This document shows, piece by piece, positions 55,714 through 63,777 of a stretch of 64,000 nucleotides of DNA. This stretch comes from Paenirhizobium cremeum (lineage in GTDB: Bacteria; Pseudomonadota; Alphaproteobacteria; Rhizobiales; Rhizobiaceae), in the NCBI RefSeq assembly GCF_022884085.1, contig NZ_JAGGCS010000005.1:186001-250000 (forward strand), in the 5' to 3' direction. The notes under the pieces are model-generated. The model did no database searches. It had not been told where the DNA came from and saw only the letters and a program-made list of their open reading frames with translations. A program made the translations under genes and the position numbers. Position 1 is the first letter of the stretch, and the number at the start of each line of letters is the position of its first letter.

Positions 55714-56604
55714 ATGGAAATTCGAACGCTCCGCGCCTTCGTCGAGGTCATCCGTCAGGGCGGTTTTTCCCAGGCCGCCCGAACGGTGTTCATCACCCAG
55801 TCGGCGGTGAGCAAGGCCGTTCGACAGCTTGAGGAGGAGCTTGGTTTCGCGCTGATCGACCGGACAGGTCATAAGGTTGCGTTGACGGATGCGGGCGAGA
55901 TCGTGTTTCGCCGCGCCCAGACCATGCTGACGCAGCGGGAGGATCTCCTTGCCGAACTCTCGGAGTTGCGCGGTTTGCGCCGTGGGCGCCTGCAGCTTGG
56001 CCTTCCGCCGATCGGCAGCGATGCCCTGTTCGCACCTCTCTTCGCCATCTACCGCAGCCGGCATCCGGAGGTGGAAATACAGCTGGTCGAGCATGGCAGC
56101 CGCAAACTGGAGGAACTGGTCATGGCGGGGGAGGTGGAACTCGGCGCTTCGCTGCTGCCGGTCCCGGATCGTTTCGAATGGCAGGAGGTGACGCGCGAGC
56201 CGCTGCACGTCCTCATTCCGGAAGATCATCCACTTGCAAAACGGGAGGGCGTCGCCCTTCACGACCTCCAGTCCATGCCGTTCGTCCTGTTCGATGTGGG
56301 GTTCGCTCTCAACCCGATCATTCTGGATGCCTGCCGGGAGGCCGGGTTCGATCCGGTCATCGCGGCCCGCAGCGGTCAGATCAATTTCATTGTGGAACTG
56401 GTGGGGGCGGGGCTCGGGATAGGGTTCCTGCCGATGATGATCGCAGAACGCCGCGTGCGCCCCGGCGTCACTCATGTTCCCGTGCATTCGCCGCGAATGG
56501 ACTGGCACATGGCCTGGGTTTGGCGGCGCGGCGGCTATCTGTCTTTCGCGGCCAAGGCGTGGCTGGATCTTGCCCGCTCCGCAAAGGTTCCGCCGGCACC
56601 CTGA
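55714..56604 (+). CDS. LysR-family transcriptional regulator
   Basis: The 296-aa protein has the LysR helix-turn-helix (FVEVIRQGGFSQAARTVFITQSAVSKAVRQLEEELG in parts) and a periplasmic-binding-type effector domain. It is divergent from lrgAB, sharing 96 bp of upstream DNA; the usual LysR logic makes lrgAB its target. The effector is unknown: pyruvate or acetate-like compounds are suggested by other LrgAB systems. Confidence 0.92.
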   Translation: MEIRTLRAFVEVIRQGGFSQAARTVFITQSAVSKAVRQLEEELGFALIDRTGHKVALTDAGEIVFRRAQTMLTQREDLLAELSELRGLRRGRLQLGLPPIGSDALFAPLFAIYRSRHPEVEIQLVEHGSRKLEELVMAGEVELGASLLPVPDRFEWQEVTREPLHVLIPEDHPLAKREGVALHDLQSMPFVLFDVGFALNPIILDACREAGFDPVIAARSGQINFIVELVGAGLGIGFLPMMIAERRVRPGVTHVPVHSPRMDWHMAWVWRRGGYLSFAAKAWLDLARSAKVPPAP

Positions 56605-56650
56605 AGCCGGGGTCGCTTATATCCTGTTCCCGGTGTCCGTCCACACCTGT

Positions 56651-57118
56651 TCATGGCTTCGTATCGGGTGCCTTGAAGCGAGCGGCAAAGTCCCGGGAGG
56701 CAATAACGGCCAGCGCCTCGCGGATCTCGCGCGATTGCCGTTCGCCGTAGATCTCATCGAAACGGTCTTGCGCCTTGCGCCAGAGAACAGTCGCTTCCTG
56801 CTGTTTGGTTCGACCGCTCTCGGTCAGCCGCACCCGCTTGGCACGCCGATCGGCTGCGTCTGCCACAAGCTCCACATAGCCGTCGCGGATCAGGGGCTTC
56901 AGGGTGTGGCCGAGGGCCGACAAATCCATGACGAGTGCTTCGGCCAGTGTTTTCAGCGTCGGCTCTTCCGAACGGGCAATCTGCGACAACAGGGAGAATT
57001 GGGTTCCCTTGAGGCCGCTCTGCGAAATCATATCGTCATAGAGCTGCCCGAGTTGCCGGGCGGCGCGTCTTATCGCGCTGTTGGTGCAATGCATCCAAAC
57101 CTCGTCATCTTTCTTCAT
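56651..57118 (-). CDS. MarR-family regulator 1
   Basis: The 155-aa protein has the MarR winged-helix: GLKGTQFSLLSQIARSEEPTLKTLAEALVM in pieces, LSALGHTLKPLIRDGYVEL, and the wing RRAKRVRLTESGRTKQQ. It is divergent from the SDR gene at 57267, and a 12-bp palindrome lies in the shared promoter region, so it probably represses the SDR gene and itself. Converges with LysR. Confidence 0.9.
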   Translation of the reverse strand: MKKDDEVWMHCTNSAIRRAARQLGQLYDDMISQSGLKGTQFSLLSQIARSEEPTLKTLAEALVMDLSALGHTLKPLIRDGYVELVADAADRRAKRVRLTESGRTKQQEATVLWRKAQDRFDEIYGERQSREIREALAVIASRDFAARFKAPDTKP

Positions 57119-57233
57119 CGTCTCGTTCTTCCTCGTTTCGTGCTGAGCGGCATCGGACTCCTATGCTCACCCGGTCCGGATGAAAAGTTTCTGCCGACAC
57201 CTCTTGCATTGCGGGAGCATTGCCTCAATATAG

Positions 57234-57245
57234 TGGCATATGCCA
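57234..57245. promoter_or_regulatory. MarR operator candidate (12-bp palindrome)
   Basis: TGGCATATGCCA (57234-57245) is perfectly palindromic, in the marR-SDR divergent region, and follows TTGCAT (57205-57210) / AATATA (57228-57233), a 17-bp spaced promoter reading into the SDR gene. Confidence 0.55.
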
Positions 57246-57266
57246 GTAAATAAAATGGAGATCGAC

Positions 57267-58073
57267 ATGGCACGCAATGAAACATCGCCGGGCACCGCGC
57301 TCGTTACCGGCGCCTCTTCCGGAATTGGCGCGACCTATGCCCGCAAGCTTGCTCTGCGTGGCTATAACCTGATCCTTGTTGCACGCGATGCCGCGCGGCT
57401 CGGCGCGCTGGCCCAGGAGTTGCAGGAGAGCGCAGGCATTTCCGCCGCCGTCCTGACAGCGGATCTGGAGAAGGCCGGGGATGTCGCCCGGGTCGAGGCG
57501 CGGCTGCGCGAGGACGAGAATATCGCGCTGTTCGTCAATAATGCCGGCATCGGTCCGAGCGGTCCGCTTCTTTCCGGCGAGACCGCCTATCTCGACCGGA
57601 TGATCGCGGTCAACGTGACCGCCGCAAACCGGCTGGCCATTGCCGCCGCCCAGGCTTTCGTTGCGCGGGGCAGGGGAAGCCTTATCAATATCGCTTCGGT
57701 GGTCGCCATCATGCCGGAATTGTTCAATGGCACATATAGCGCCAGCAAGGCGTTCGTTCTCGCCCTGACTCAGTCCTTGGCCAGCGAACTCAAGGATCAT
57801 CCGGTTCGTATCCAGGCCGTGCTGCCGGGTCTCACGCGCACGGAGATTTTCGATAGGGCGGGTGGCAGCGTCGAGGCGCTCAATCCTGACATGGTCATGG
57901 AGGTGGATGACATGGTGGAGGCCGCACTGGCCGGTTTCGATGACGGCGAACTGGTTACCATCCCCTCGCTGGAAGATGCAGGATTGCTGGCGGCGCTTGG
58001 CGCGGCGCGTTCTGCGCTCGGGCCGCATCTGTCGAAGCGTCGGCCCGCTCCGCGCTATCGGGTAACCAACTGA
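57267..58073 (+). CDS. Short-chain dehydrogenase/reductase
   Basis: The 268-aa SDR has the Rossmann motif VTGASSGIGATYARKL, NNAGIGPSG, and the catalytic Ser..YxxxK (YSASKAFVLAL, preceded by INIASVVA). The C-terminal part IRIQAVLPGLTRTEI is typical of classical SDRs. The ATG at 57267 has GGAG at 6 nt, unlike 57240 where the ORF opens. It would reduce or oxidise a small carbonyl/hydroxyl compound. It is presumably under MarR 1. Confidence 0.9.
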   Translation: MARNETSPGTALVTGASSGIGATYARKLALRGYNLILVARDAARLGALAQELQESAGISAAVLTADLEKAGDVARVEARLREDENIALFVNNAGIGPSGPLLSGETAYLDRMIAVNVTAANRLAIAAAQAFVARGRGSLINIASVVAIMPELFNGTYSASKAFVLALTQSLASELKDHPVRIQAVLPGLTRTEIFDRAGGSVEALNPDMVMEVDDMVEAALAGFDDGELVTIPSLEDAGLLAALGAARSALGPHLSKRRPAPRYRVTN

Positions 58074-58083
58074 GATCTTGCAT

Positions 58084-58119
58084 CGATCATGATGCGGGTA
58101 TATACCCGTATCATGATCG
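58084..58119. promoter_or_regulatory. 36-bp nearly perfect palindrome over the marR 2 start
   Basis: CGATCATGATGCGGGTAT (58084-58101) and ATACCCGTATCATGATCG (58102-58119) are reverse complements apart from one position. The core CGGGTATATACCCG is a perfect 14-bp palindrome. It covers both possible starts of the following gene. Confidence 0.7.
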
Positions 58120-58517
58120 TTTCTTCCTGTTATTGCATCAAGCTCCGAAATGCCTCGCGCCGACTGACTGCGATCTATGACGCAGCGCTGGCTCCGCTTG
58201 GAATCAATGTAACCCAATTCAGCCAGTTGCGACGCATCCGGCGTCAGCAGCCGGTTTCTTTGACCGACCTTGCGAGGCAGTCGGATCTGGATCGCTCGAC
58301 CGTTGGCCGCAACGCTAAGGTTTTGGAACGAATGGGACTGGTGGCCGCTGTCCCTGTGACGGATCATCGGGAAACTGCTTTGGCGCTGTCGGAACGGGGC
58401 GAGACCTTGTTGAAGGATGCCATGCCGATCTGGGAAGAGGTTCAGGCTCGTATCGAGAACAGGCTCGAAGCGGATGGCCTCGACCGTATTCTCGCCGCCA
58501 TCGAAGACCTTGAATAA
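58113..58517 (+). CDS. MarR-family regulator 2
   Basis: The 134-aa protein (from ATG 58113, MIVSSCYCIKLRNASR) has the MarR fold: SCYCIKLRNASRRLTAIYDAAL, LTDLARQSDLDRSTVGRNAKVLERMGL, and the wing VTDHRETALALSERGETL. The CYC near the N-terminus is a possible redox or metal site, as in MarR proteins that respond to oxidants. The ORF could begin at 58089, but this ATG lies inside the palindrome arm. It sits between the SDR and MFS genes, all on the same strand. Confidence 0.85.
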   Translation: MIVSSCYCIKLRNASRRLTAIYDAALAPLGINVTQFSQLRRIRRQQPVSLTDLARQSDLDRSTVGRNAKVLERMGLVAAVPVTDHRETALALSERGETLLKDAMPIWEEVQARIENRLEADGLDRILAAIEDLE

Positions 58518-58550
58518 AGCAATTCGTTAATTCGCTAATTTTCTGAACGA

Positions 58551-58578
58551 ATATGTGTGGGCATATACCCGCATATAT
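58551..58578. promoter_or_regulatory. Second copy of the MarR 2 operator, upstream of the MFS gene
   Basis: The 28-bp imperfect palindrome at 58551-58578 has GGGCATATACCC at its centre and 11 of 14 base pairs. It shares ATATACCCG(C/T)AT with the 36-bp site at 58084, so one regulator probably binds both. Confidence 0.6.
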
Positions 58579-58611
58579 CCGCCGCCGGCAACCAACTGTA
58601 GGAGAGCGACC

Positions 58612-59910
58612 TTGATTTCCGCCAAACTTGCCCGTTACCTCGCGGCGCGCGGCATCCACTATGGATGGGTTGTTGCCGGGATTACCTTCATCACCATGCT
58701 TGCGACCGCGGGCGCCATGGGGTCGGCCGGGGTGCTGATCGCGCCGCTTAGCCGTGAATTCGGCTGGACCACGGAGGAAATCTCTTCCGCCATGGCAATC
58801 CGGCTGGCGTTCTTCGGGTTGCTTGGTCCATTCGCTGCTGCCCTGATGAATCATTTCGGTATGCGCGCGGTGATCGGGGTGGCCCTTACATTGATCGGCG
58901 GGGGTATTCTCCTTTCCTTCGGTATGAAGGAGCTTTGGCAGATGGTCGTGCTGTGGGGTGTTGTCGTCGGGTTCGGCACCGGCATGACGGCACTCGTTCT
59001 CGGTGCAACCGTCGCGACCCGATGGTTCCAGGCGCGCCGGGGTGTCATCGTTGGCCTGATGACGGTGAGCAATGCGACCGGCCAGCTTATCTTCCTGCCA
59101 CTGCTGGCAAGTCTAACGGAGGCCTTTGGCTGGCGTGTCGCCCTGTCGCTGAACGTCGCCGTACTGATGCTCGCGATGATGATCGTGCTGGCGCTGATGC
59201 GCAACTATCCCGCCGACCTTGGCTTGGCACCCTATGGCAGCCGTGAACTGCAGCCGGCCCCCATCCGCTCGGCGCGCCTGTCGTCTCTTCTGATTGCGCC
59301 GATTGCCGCCCTGCGTGAAGCCTCGGTGAAGCCGGTCTTTTGGATACTGTTCTTCACCTTCTTCGTCTGCGGTCTCTCCACCAACGGGCTGATCCAGACC
59401 CATTGGATATCGATCTGCGGTGATTATGGCGTGGCTGCGGTCAGTGCCGCCGGCATGCTGGCGATGATCGGTATCTTCGATTTCATCGGCACGCTCGGCG
59501 CCGGTTGGCTGTCGGACCGTTTCGACAATCGCTGGCTGCTCTTCTGGTTCTATGGCCTGCGCGGCCTTTCACTGATCTTCCTGTCGGCCTCGGGCTTCGA
59601 CTATGTGACGCTTTCGATCTTTGCCGTCTTTTACGGTCTGGACTGGGTCGCCACGGTGCCGCCGACGGTCAAGCTCACAGTGGAGAATTTCGGTCGCGAC
59701 AAGGCGAACATCGTGTTCGGCTGGATCTTCGCTGCCCATCAGCTTGGCGCTGCAACTGCCACTTTCGGCGCCGGTTACATCAGGACGGACTACGAGACCT
59801 TCATGCCGGCGGTCTATATCGCCGGTTTCATGTGTCTGCTCGCTGCCCTGGCGGTTCTTGGAATCGGGCGCGGCGTCCGCCGAACTGTGGTCGTTCAGCC
59901 GGCGGAATGA
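58612..59910 (+). CDS. MFS transporter (monocarboxylate/OFA-like)
   Basis: The 432-aa protein has 12 predicted helices. The segment GIHYGWVVAGITFITMLATAG in pieces and the pattern SAGVLIAPLSREFGWTTEEISSAMA resemble monocarboxylate and oxalate-formate type MFS carriers. The start is TTG at 58612, with GGAG at 7 nt; the GTG at 58555 lies within the operator and is rejected. It converges with the P450 gene. Export or uptake of a small organic acid is possible; the substrate is not determined. Confidence 0.85.
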   Translation: MISAKLARYLAARGIHYGWVVAGITFITMLATAGAMGSAGVLIAPLSREFGWTTEEISSAMAIRLAFFGLLGPFAAALMNHFGMRAVIGVALTLIGGGILLSFGMKELWQMVVLWGVVVGFGTGMTALVLGATVATRWFQARRGVIVGLMTVSNATGQLIFLPLLASLTEAFGWRVALSLNVAVLMLAMMIVLALMRNYPADLGLAPYGSRELQPAPIRSARLSSLLIAPIAALREASVKPVFWILFFTFFVCGLSTNGLIQTHWISICGDYGVAAVSAAGMLAMIGIFDFIGTLGAGWLSDRFDNRWLLFWFYGLRGLSLIFLSASGFDYVTLSIFAVFYGLDWVATVPPTVKLTVENFGRDKANIVFGWIFAAHQLGAATATFGAGYIRTDYETFMPAVYIAGFMCLLAALAVLGIGRGVRRTVVVQPAE

Positions 59911-59926
59911 TCGCGGCAAACCTCGC

Positions 59927-61171
59927 CTACCAGGCGAGGTCCAGCCGCTCCAGTCCATGGAAGTGATAGACGTCCTTCACCCGTGGCGGAGCAGTGATCC
60001 GCATGCCAGGCAGTCGCTTGAACAGTAACGGCAGCACGATGTTGAGTTCCAACCGCGCCAGCGGAGCACCGATGCAGAAATGGATGCCCGCGCCGAAGGA
60101 GAGGTTCGGCGCTTCGTCGCGGTCCGGCCGGAAGGTCAAGGGTTCCGTGAATTTCTCGGGATCGAGATTGGCGGCGGCAAGGATCATGCTCACCTTGTCG
60201 CCGCGCTTGAACGACACCCCGTCGATTTCAGCCGGCTCCAGGCAATAGCGCTGGAAAATATGCACCGGGGCGCAGATGCGGAGTGTTTCCTCGACGGTTC
60301 TTTCGGTCGCCTTCTCGTCGCGGAACATCTCGGCAGGGGAGAGGCCGCTTTCGAGGATGACGCGCACCGAATTGCCGATCTGGTGCACCGTTGCCTCGTG
60401 ACCGGCATTCAGCAGCACGATCGTCGTCGAGATAAGCTCGTCCTCTGTGAGGTACTGCCCCTTGTGCTCGGTGTGGATCATGTGGCTGAGGAGGTCGTCC
60501 TGCGGATTGGCGTGGCGCTCCGCGATCATGCTGCGCACATAGTCGGCGAATTCCTGTGCCGAGCGATCGGCTGCTTCCTCGTCGGCACGGGTGCGCTTGA
60601 ACATGTACATGCCCACGTAGTCGTGGGACCACTTGAGCAGTTGGGGGCCCATCTCCTCGGGAATGCCGATCATGCGGGCGATCATGGTCACCGGAATGAT
60701 GTCGGCGAAGGAGGAGAGCAGTTCGGTTTTGCCATCCTTTTCGAAGGCATCGATCAGCCGGTTGGCAAGCTCCTCGATCTCAGGTTTCATCTTCTCGACG
60801 TGCCGGGAAACGAAGGCGCGGTTGACCAGCGTTCTGAGCCGGGTGTGTTCCGGCGGTTCCAGTTCCAGAAGGGAATGCGCTTCCGCGGCGTCGAAATGGC
60901 GCGTGTGGTCGGCAGGCTCGGGCATGCCGAGTTCCTCACGGGTCGCGATGTGCAGGATCTGGCGGCCGAAACGCCGGTCGCGCAACAGCGCGTTGACTGT
61001 ATCGTAGCCGGTCACGAACCACTGCTTCTGCTCCTCCCAGTAGAAGGTCGGACATTCGGCATGCAGCGCCGCGTAGACCCGGTTCGGATCGGAGTAGAAA
61101 GCCGGATTGCGGCCGTCGAGGCTGACGCGCCGTGAGGCTTTGTCGATGGAAAGGAAGGAAAGATCGGTCAT
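59927..61171 (-). CDS. Cytochrome P450
   Basis: The 414-aa soluble bacterial P450 has the heme-ligand motif FGAGIHFCIGAPLA, the ExxR motif (EETLRICAP) and an I-helix reading LLNAGHEATVH. At the place of the proton-relay threonine (P450cam T252) there is an alanine (A260) next to E259, as in P450eryF. No ferredoxin or ferredoxin reductase gene lies nearby. The product is a monooxygenase for an unknown substrate. Confidence 0.93.
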   Translation of the reverse strand: MTDLSFLSIDKASRRVSLDGRNPAFYSDPNRVYAALHAECPTFYWEEQKQWFVTGYDTVNALLRDRRFGRQILHIATREELGMPEPADHTRHFDAAEAHSLLELEPPEHTRLRTLVNRAFVSRHVEKMKPEIEELANRLIDAFEKDGKTELLSSFADIIPVTMIARMIGIPEEMGPQLLKWSHDYVGMYMFKRTRADEEAADRSAQEFADYVRSMIAERHANPQDDLLSHMIHTEHKGQYLTEDELISTTIVLLNAGHEATVHQIGNSVRVILESGLSPAEMFRDEKATERTVEETLRICAPVHIFQRYCLEPAEIDGVSFKRGDKVSMILAAANLDPEKFTEPLTFRPDRDEAPNLSFGAGIHFCIGAPLARLELNIVLPLLFKRLPGMRITAPPRVKDVYHFHGLERLDLAW

Positions 61172-61217
61172 GGGTGGGTTCTCTATCCAATCCGCATCGT
61201 TGCCGGAAGAGGATTGT

Positions 61218-62480
61218 TCAGGAACGGTAGAGATCCTGCTGTGAGGATGCCATCGTCTGTAGGCGGCGCAGCGCCGCGACCTGCCTGTCCGCCTGTTCGT
61301 CGATGGCCTGTGGCGTCGATGAGGGAACGCAGAGCACCTTCTCGCCCGTCAGGACCGCCGTACGGTTCCGTCCCCTGGCCTTTGCCTTGTAGAGGGCGCG
61401 GTCCGCGCCGCTCATCAGCCGGTCGAGATCTGCTTCGGCGGCGGGCAGCGTGGCGATGCCGATACTAACGGTAACACGCAGGATCTGTCCCCCGAAGGCG
61501 ATCGGCTTTTCGGCGACGGTGCGCCGAATGGCTTCCGCCACCAGCACGGCGTCATGCATGCCGGCAAGATCGAGGAGGGCTGCGAATTCTTCGCCGCCGC
61601 TTCGACCGAAACAGGCATTGGCCGGCATGAGCGACCGGCAGGATTGGGTGAACGCCACCAGAACCGCGTCCCCGGCCTGATGGCCGCGACTGTCGTTGAT
61701 CTTCTTGAAGTGATCGAGATCGAAAACCAGCAGTGCGACCTCGCGCTTCATGTCGCCGGCGCGGGCGCGAATGGTTTCGAACCGGTCGATCAGGCCCCGC
61801 CGGTTCAGTGCGCCGGTGAGCGGGTCGGTTATCGCAAGCAGCCGCAACCGGTCCTCGGAACGGTCCATCAGAAGCTTGGCGATAATGGCGATGGAGCCCA
61901 CGAAGCCGATGATGCCGGCGATCCCCACCAGGGCGCTGATCGACACGTCCTTGAAGCTGGCGGGCTGCTGCAGGACGACGGCAACGGCGAAACCGAGATT
62001 GAACAGCGCCTGCGTCATCCAGATGCCGATCAGTGCGATACGGTGGCGGCCGGTGCCGAACCGCGCCGTTGCCACCGTTGCCGCCATCAGGCTGAACCCG
62101 ACCGCTGTTGCGACGTCGTACAAAGCCATTCGATGGGCGAAGCTGTCGCGCACCACGGGGAGAAGGTTGCCGGCGACCCAGATGAGGCTGGGGATGGCGG
62201 CGAAGGAGGCGAGGGGACGTTCGTCGAGGCAGCGCAATCCGGACAGCCATAGACCGAAGGCCGAAAGCGCGATGAAGTTTGCGGCCTGGATCGAAACGAA
62301 ATCGGGGATCTGTCCGCGAAAGCTGACCAGCGCGATGCCAAGCGCATGCGCGGCAAACCCCAGCCCGAACATCAGATAGTGCTTTTCACCGCGGGACCGC
62401 AGCCAAGCCACAAGCAGCAGCATTGCCAGCGTGCCGGCTTCTGTCGCCCAGAGGAGGAACGCCGTTTTGACATCGAGCAC
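61218..62480 (-). CDS. Membrane diguanylate cyclase (GGDEF)
   Basis: The 420-aa protein has six to eight hydrophobic segments in its first 210 residues, resembling an unnamed sensory membrane domain, then a GGDEF domain with the motif GGEEF at 295-299, and no RxxD inhibitory site (the place reads PANA). It should synthesise cyclic di-GMP. The start is taken as GTG at 62480 with AGGAT upstream; the frame opens at a TTG at 62522. It is 46 bp from the P450 gene start on the same strand, so the P450 could be cotranscribed with it. Confidence 0.9.
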   Translation of the reverse strand: MLDVKTAFLLWATEAGTLAMLLLVAWLRSRGEKHYLMFGLGFAAHALGIALVSFRGQIPDFVSIQAANFIALSAFGLWLSGLRCLDERPLASFAAIPSLIWVAGNLLPVVRDSFAHRMALYDVATAVGFSLMAATVATARFGTGRHRIALIGIWMTQALFNLGFAVAVVLQQPASFKDVSISALVGIAGIIGFVGSIAIIAKLLMDRSEDRLRLLAITDPLTGALNRRGLIDRFETIRARAGDMKREVALLVFDLDHFKKINDSRGHQAGDAVLVAFTQSCRSLMPANACFGRSGGEEFAALLDLAGMHDAVLVAEAIRRTVAEKPIAFGGQILRVTVSIGIATLPAAEADLDRLMSGADRALYKAKARGRNRTAVLTGEKVLCVPSSTPQAIDEQADRQVAALRRLQTMASSQQDLYRS

Positions 62481-62744
62481 AGGGGTCGATCCTGAATTGG
62501 TTTTTCGAGAATATGACTTCAAAGTGATGAAGACAGGTTAATCAGTTCCTACGAAAACGGCGATGCCGTGGCCGTCCCCAGTTTTTCTGCCCCTGTATTG
62601 AACGTTACCGAACGTTCACCATATGAGCCGTTTCTTGTGAAGTGGGTCCCCAGGCATTCGGAAAGATTAGGCAATTTGCCGCAAAAGCCTTACGCCGGCG
62701 GTTAAGACCGGCGCTTGACGATTAAGGATATCCAAACCTCGCGT
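62481..62744. other. Non-coding stretch upstream of clpP
   Basis: No gene was found. It contains the direct repeat GAACGTT (62600-62606, 62610-62616), where AACGTT is itself palindromic, and a CTTGAC at 62713-62718. The RpoH-like promoter of clpP follows. Confidence 0.45.
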
Positions 62745-62774
62745 CTTGAAGTCGAGGGTGCGGACACTCTATGT
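62745..62774 (+). promoter_or_regulatory. Predicted RpoH (heat-shock) promoter of clpP
   Basis: CTTGAA (62745-62750), 17-bp spacer, TCTATGT (62768-62774), close to the alphaproteobacterial RpoH consensus (CTTGAA / CCTATAT), about 73 bp before the clpP ATG. Confidence 0.55.
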
Positions 62775-62846
62775 AGGGATTGACAGATATTACGTGATTC
62801 CCGCCGCGCATCGAGTGTTCGGGGAACAGGCTGACAAAGGACGGAC

Positions 62847-63479
62847 ATGAGAAATCCAGTTGATACCGCCATGGCTCTGGTGCCGATGGTCGTGGAACAG
62901 ACCAATCGCGGCGAACGCTCCTACGACATCTTTTCCCGCCTGCTGAAGGAACGCATCATCTTCCTCACGGGTCCGGTCGAAGACACCATGGCTTCGCTCG
63001 TCTGCGCGCAATTGCTGTTTCTCGAGGCCGAGAACCCGAAGAAGGAAATCGCCCTCTACATCAATTCGCCGGGTGGCGTCGTGACCGCCGGCATGGCGAT
63101 CTACGACACCATGCAGTTCATTCGCCCTGCCGTGTCGACACTCTGCGTCGGGCAGGCTGCTTCCATGGGCTCGCTTTTGCTCGCCGCCGGCGAGAAGGGC
63201 ATGCGCTTTGCGACGCCGAACGCGCGCATCATGGTGCACCAGCCTTCGGGTGGTTTCCAGGGCCAGGCGTCCGACATCGAACGCCACGCTCGTGACATCA
63301 TCAAGATGAAGCGTCGCCTGAACGAAGTTTACGTAAAGCATACCGGCCGCACCTATGAAGAAGTCGAGCAGACGCTCGATCGCGACCATTTCATGGAGGC
63401 CGGAGAGGCGAAGGACTGGGGTCTGATCGACAAGATCCTGACGTCGCGCCAGGAAATCGAAGGTACGCCGGCAGCCTGA
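62847..63479 (+). CDS. clpP: ATP-dependent Clp protease proteolytic subunit
   Basis: ClpP is the serine-protease barrel that degrades substrates unfolded by ClpX or ClpA. The 210-aa protein has the catalytic Ser106 in [10 protein letters not shown], His131 in MVHQPSGG and the Asp in LDRDHFM. The usual Glu-Arg sensor and N-terminal loop are present ([20 protein letters not shown]). clpX follows, so they form the standard protease pair. The gene has an RpoH-like promoter. Confidence 0.97.
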   Translation: MRNPVDTAMALVPMVVEQTNRGERSYDIFSRLLKERIIFLTGPVEDTMASLVCAQLLFLEAENPKKEIALYINSPGGVVTAGMAIYDTMQFIRPAVSTLCVGQAASMGSLLLAAGEKGMRFATPNARIMVHQPSGGFQGQASDIERHARDIIKMKRRLNEVYVKHTGRTYEEVEQTLDRDHFMEAGEAKDWGLIDKILTSRQEIEGTPAA

Positions 63480-63777
63480 TGCTCCGTTGCCATATGGTCA
63501 CGACGCTAAATGAAGTGAAGCGCTCGTGATCACGTAAGGGGTTTAATCTGGCTGCGAAAGCGCTAATAGTAACTATTAAGGCTGTGTTGAATTTTTATGA
63601 CATAGTCTGCGGTCTGTAGGGGTTTCGTTGCCGCCGGTCTGATTTGTGGATCGAATGGACCGGCTAGTACCTCTCCGGATCGGATAAGGCCCGGGGCCGA
63701 AGGGCGATCCGCGCCGGGCGTAGAGAGTGACCGCCCTCCGTCGAGGCGGAGGAGCGGCGTGCTGGAAGGATGAAGAT
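63480..63777 (+). promoter_or_regulatory. clpP-clpX intergenic region with structured leader
   Basis: The 298-bp gap contains TAATAGT-A-ACTATTA (63564-63578), a perfect 15-bp palindrome. A GC-rich block follows: CGGATCG (63676-63682) with CGATCCG (63705-63711), and the ten-pair stem CCGCCCTCCG/CGGAGGaGCGG (63731-63757) with one bulged base, ending about 20 bp before clpX. The RNA would be strongly structured near the ribosome-binding site. Confidence 0.45.
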
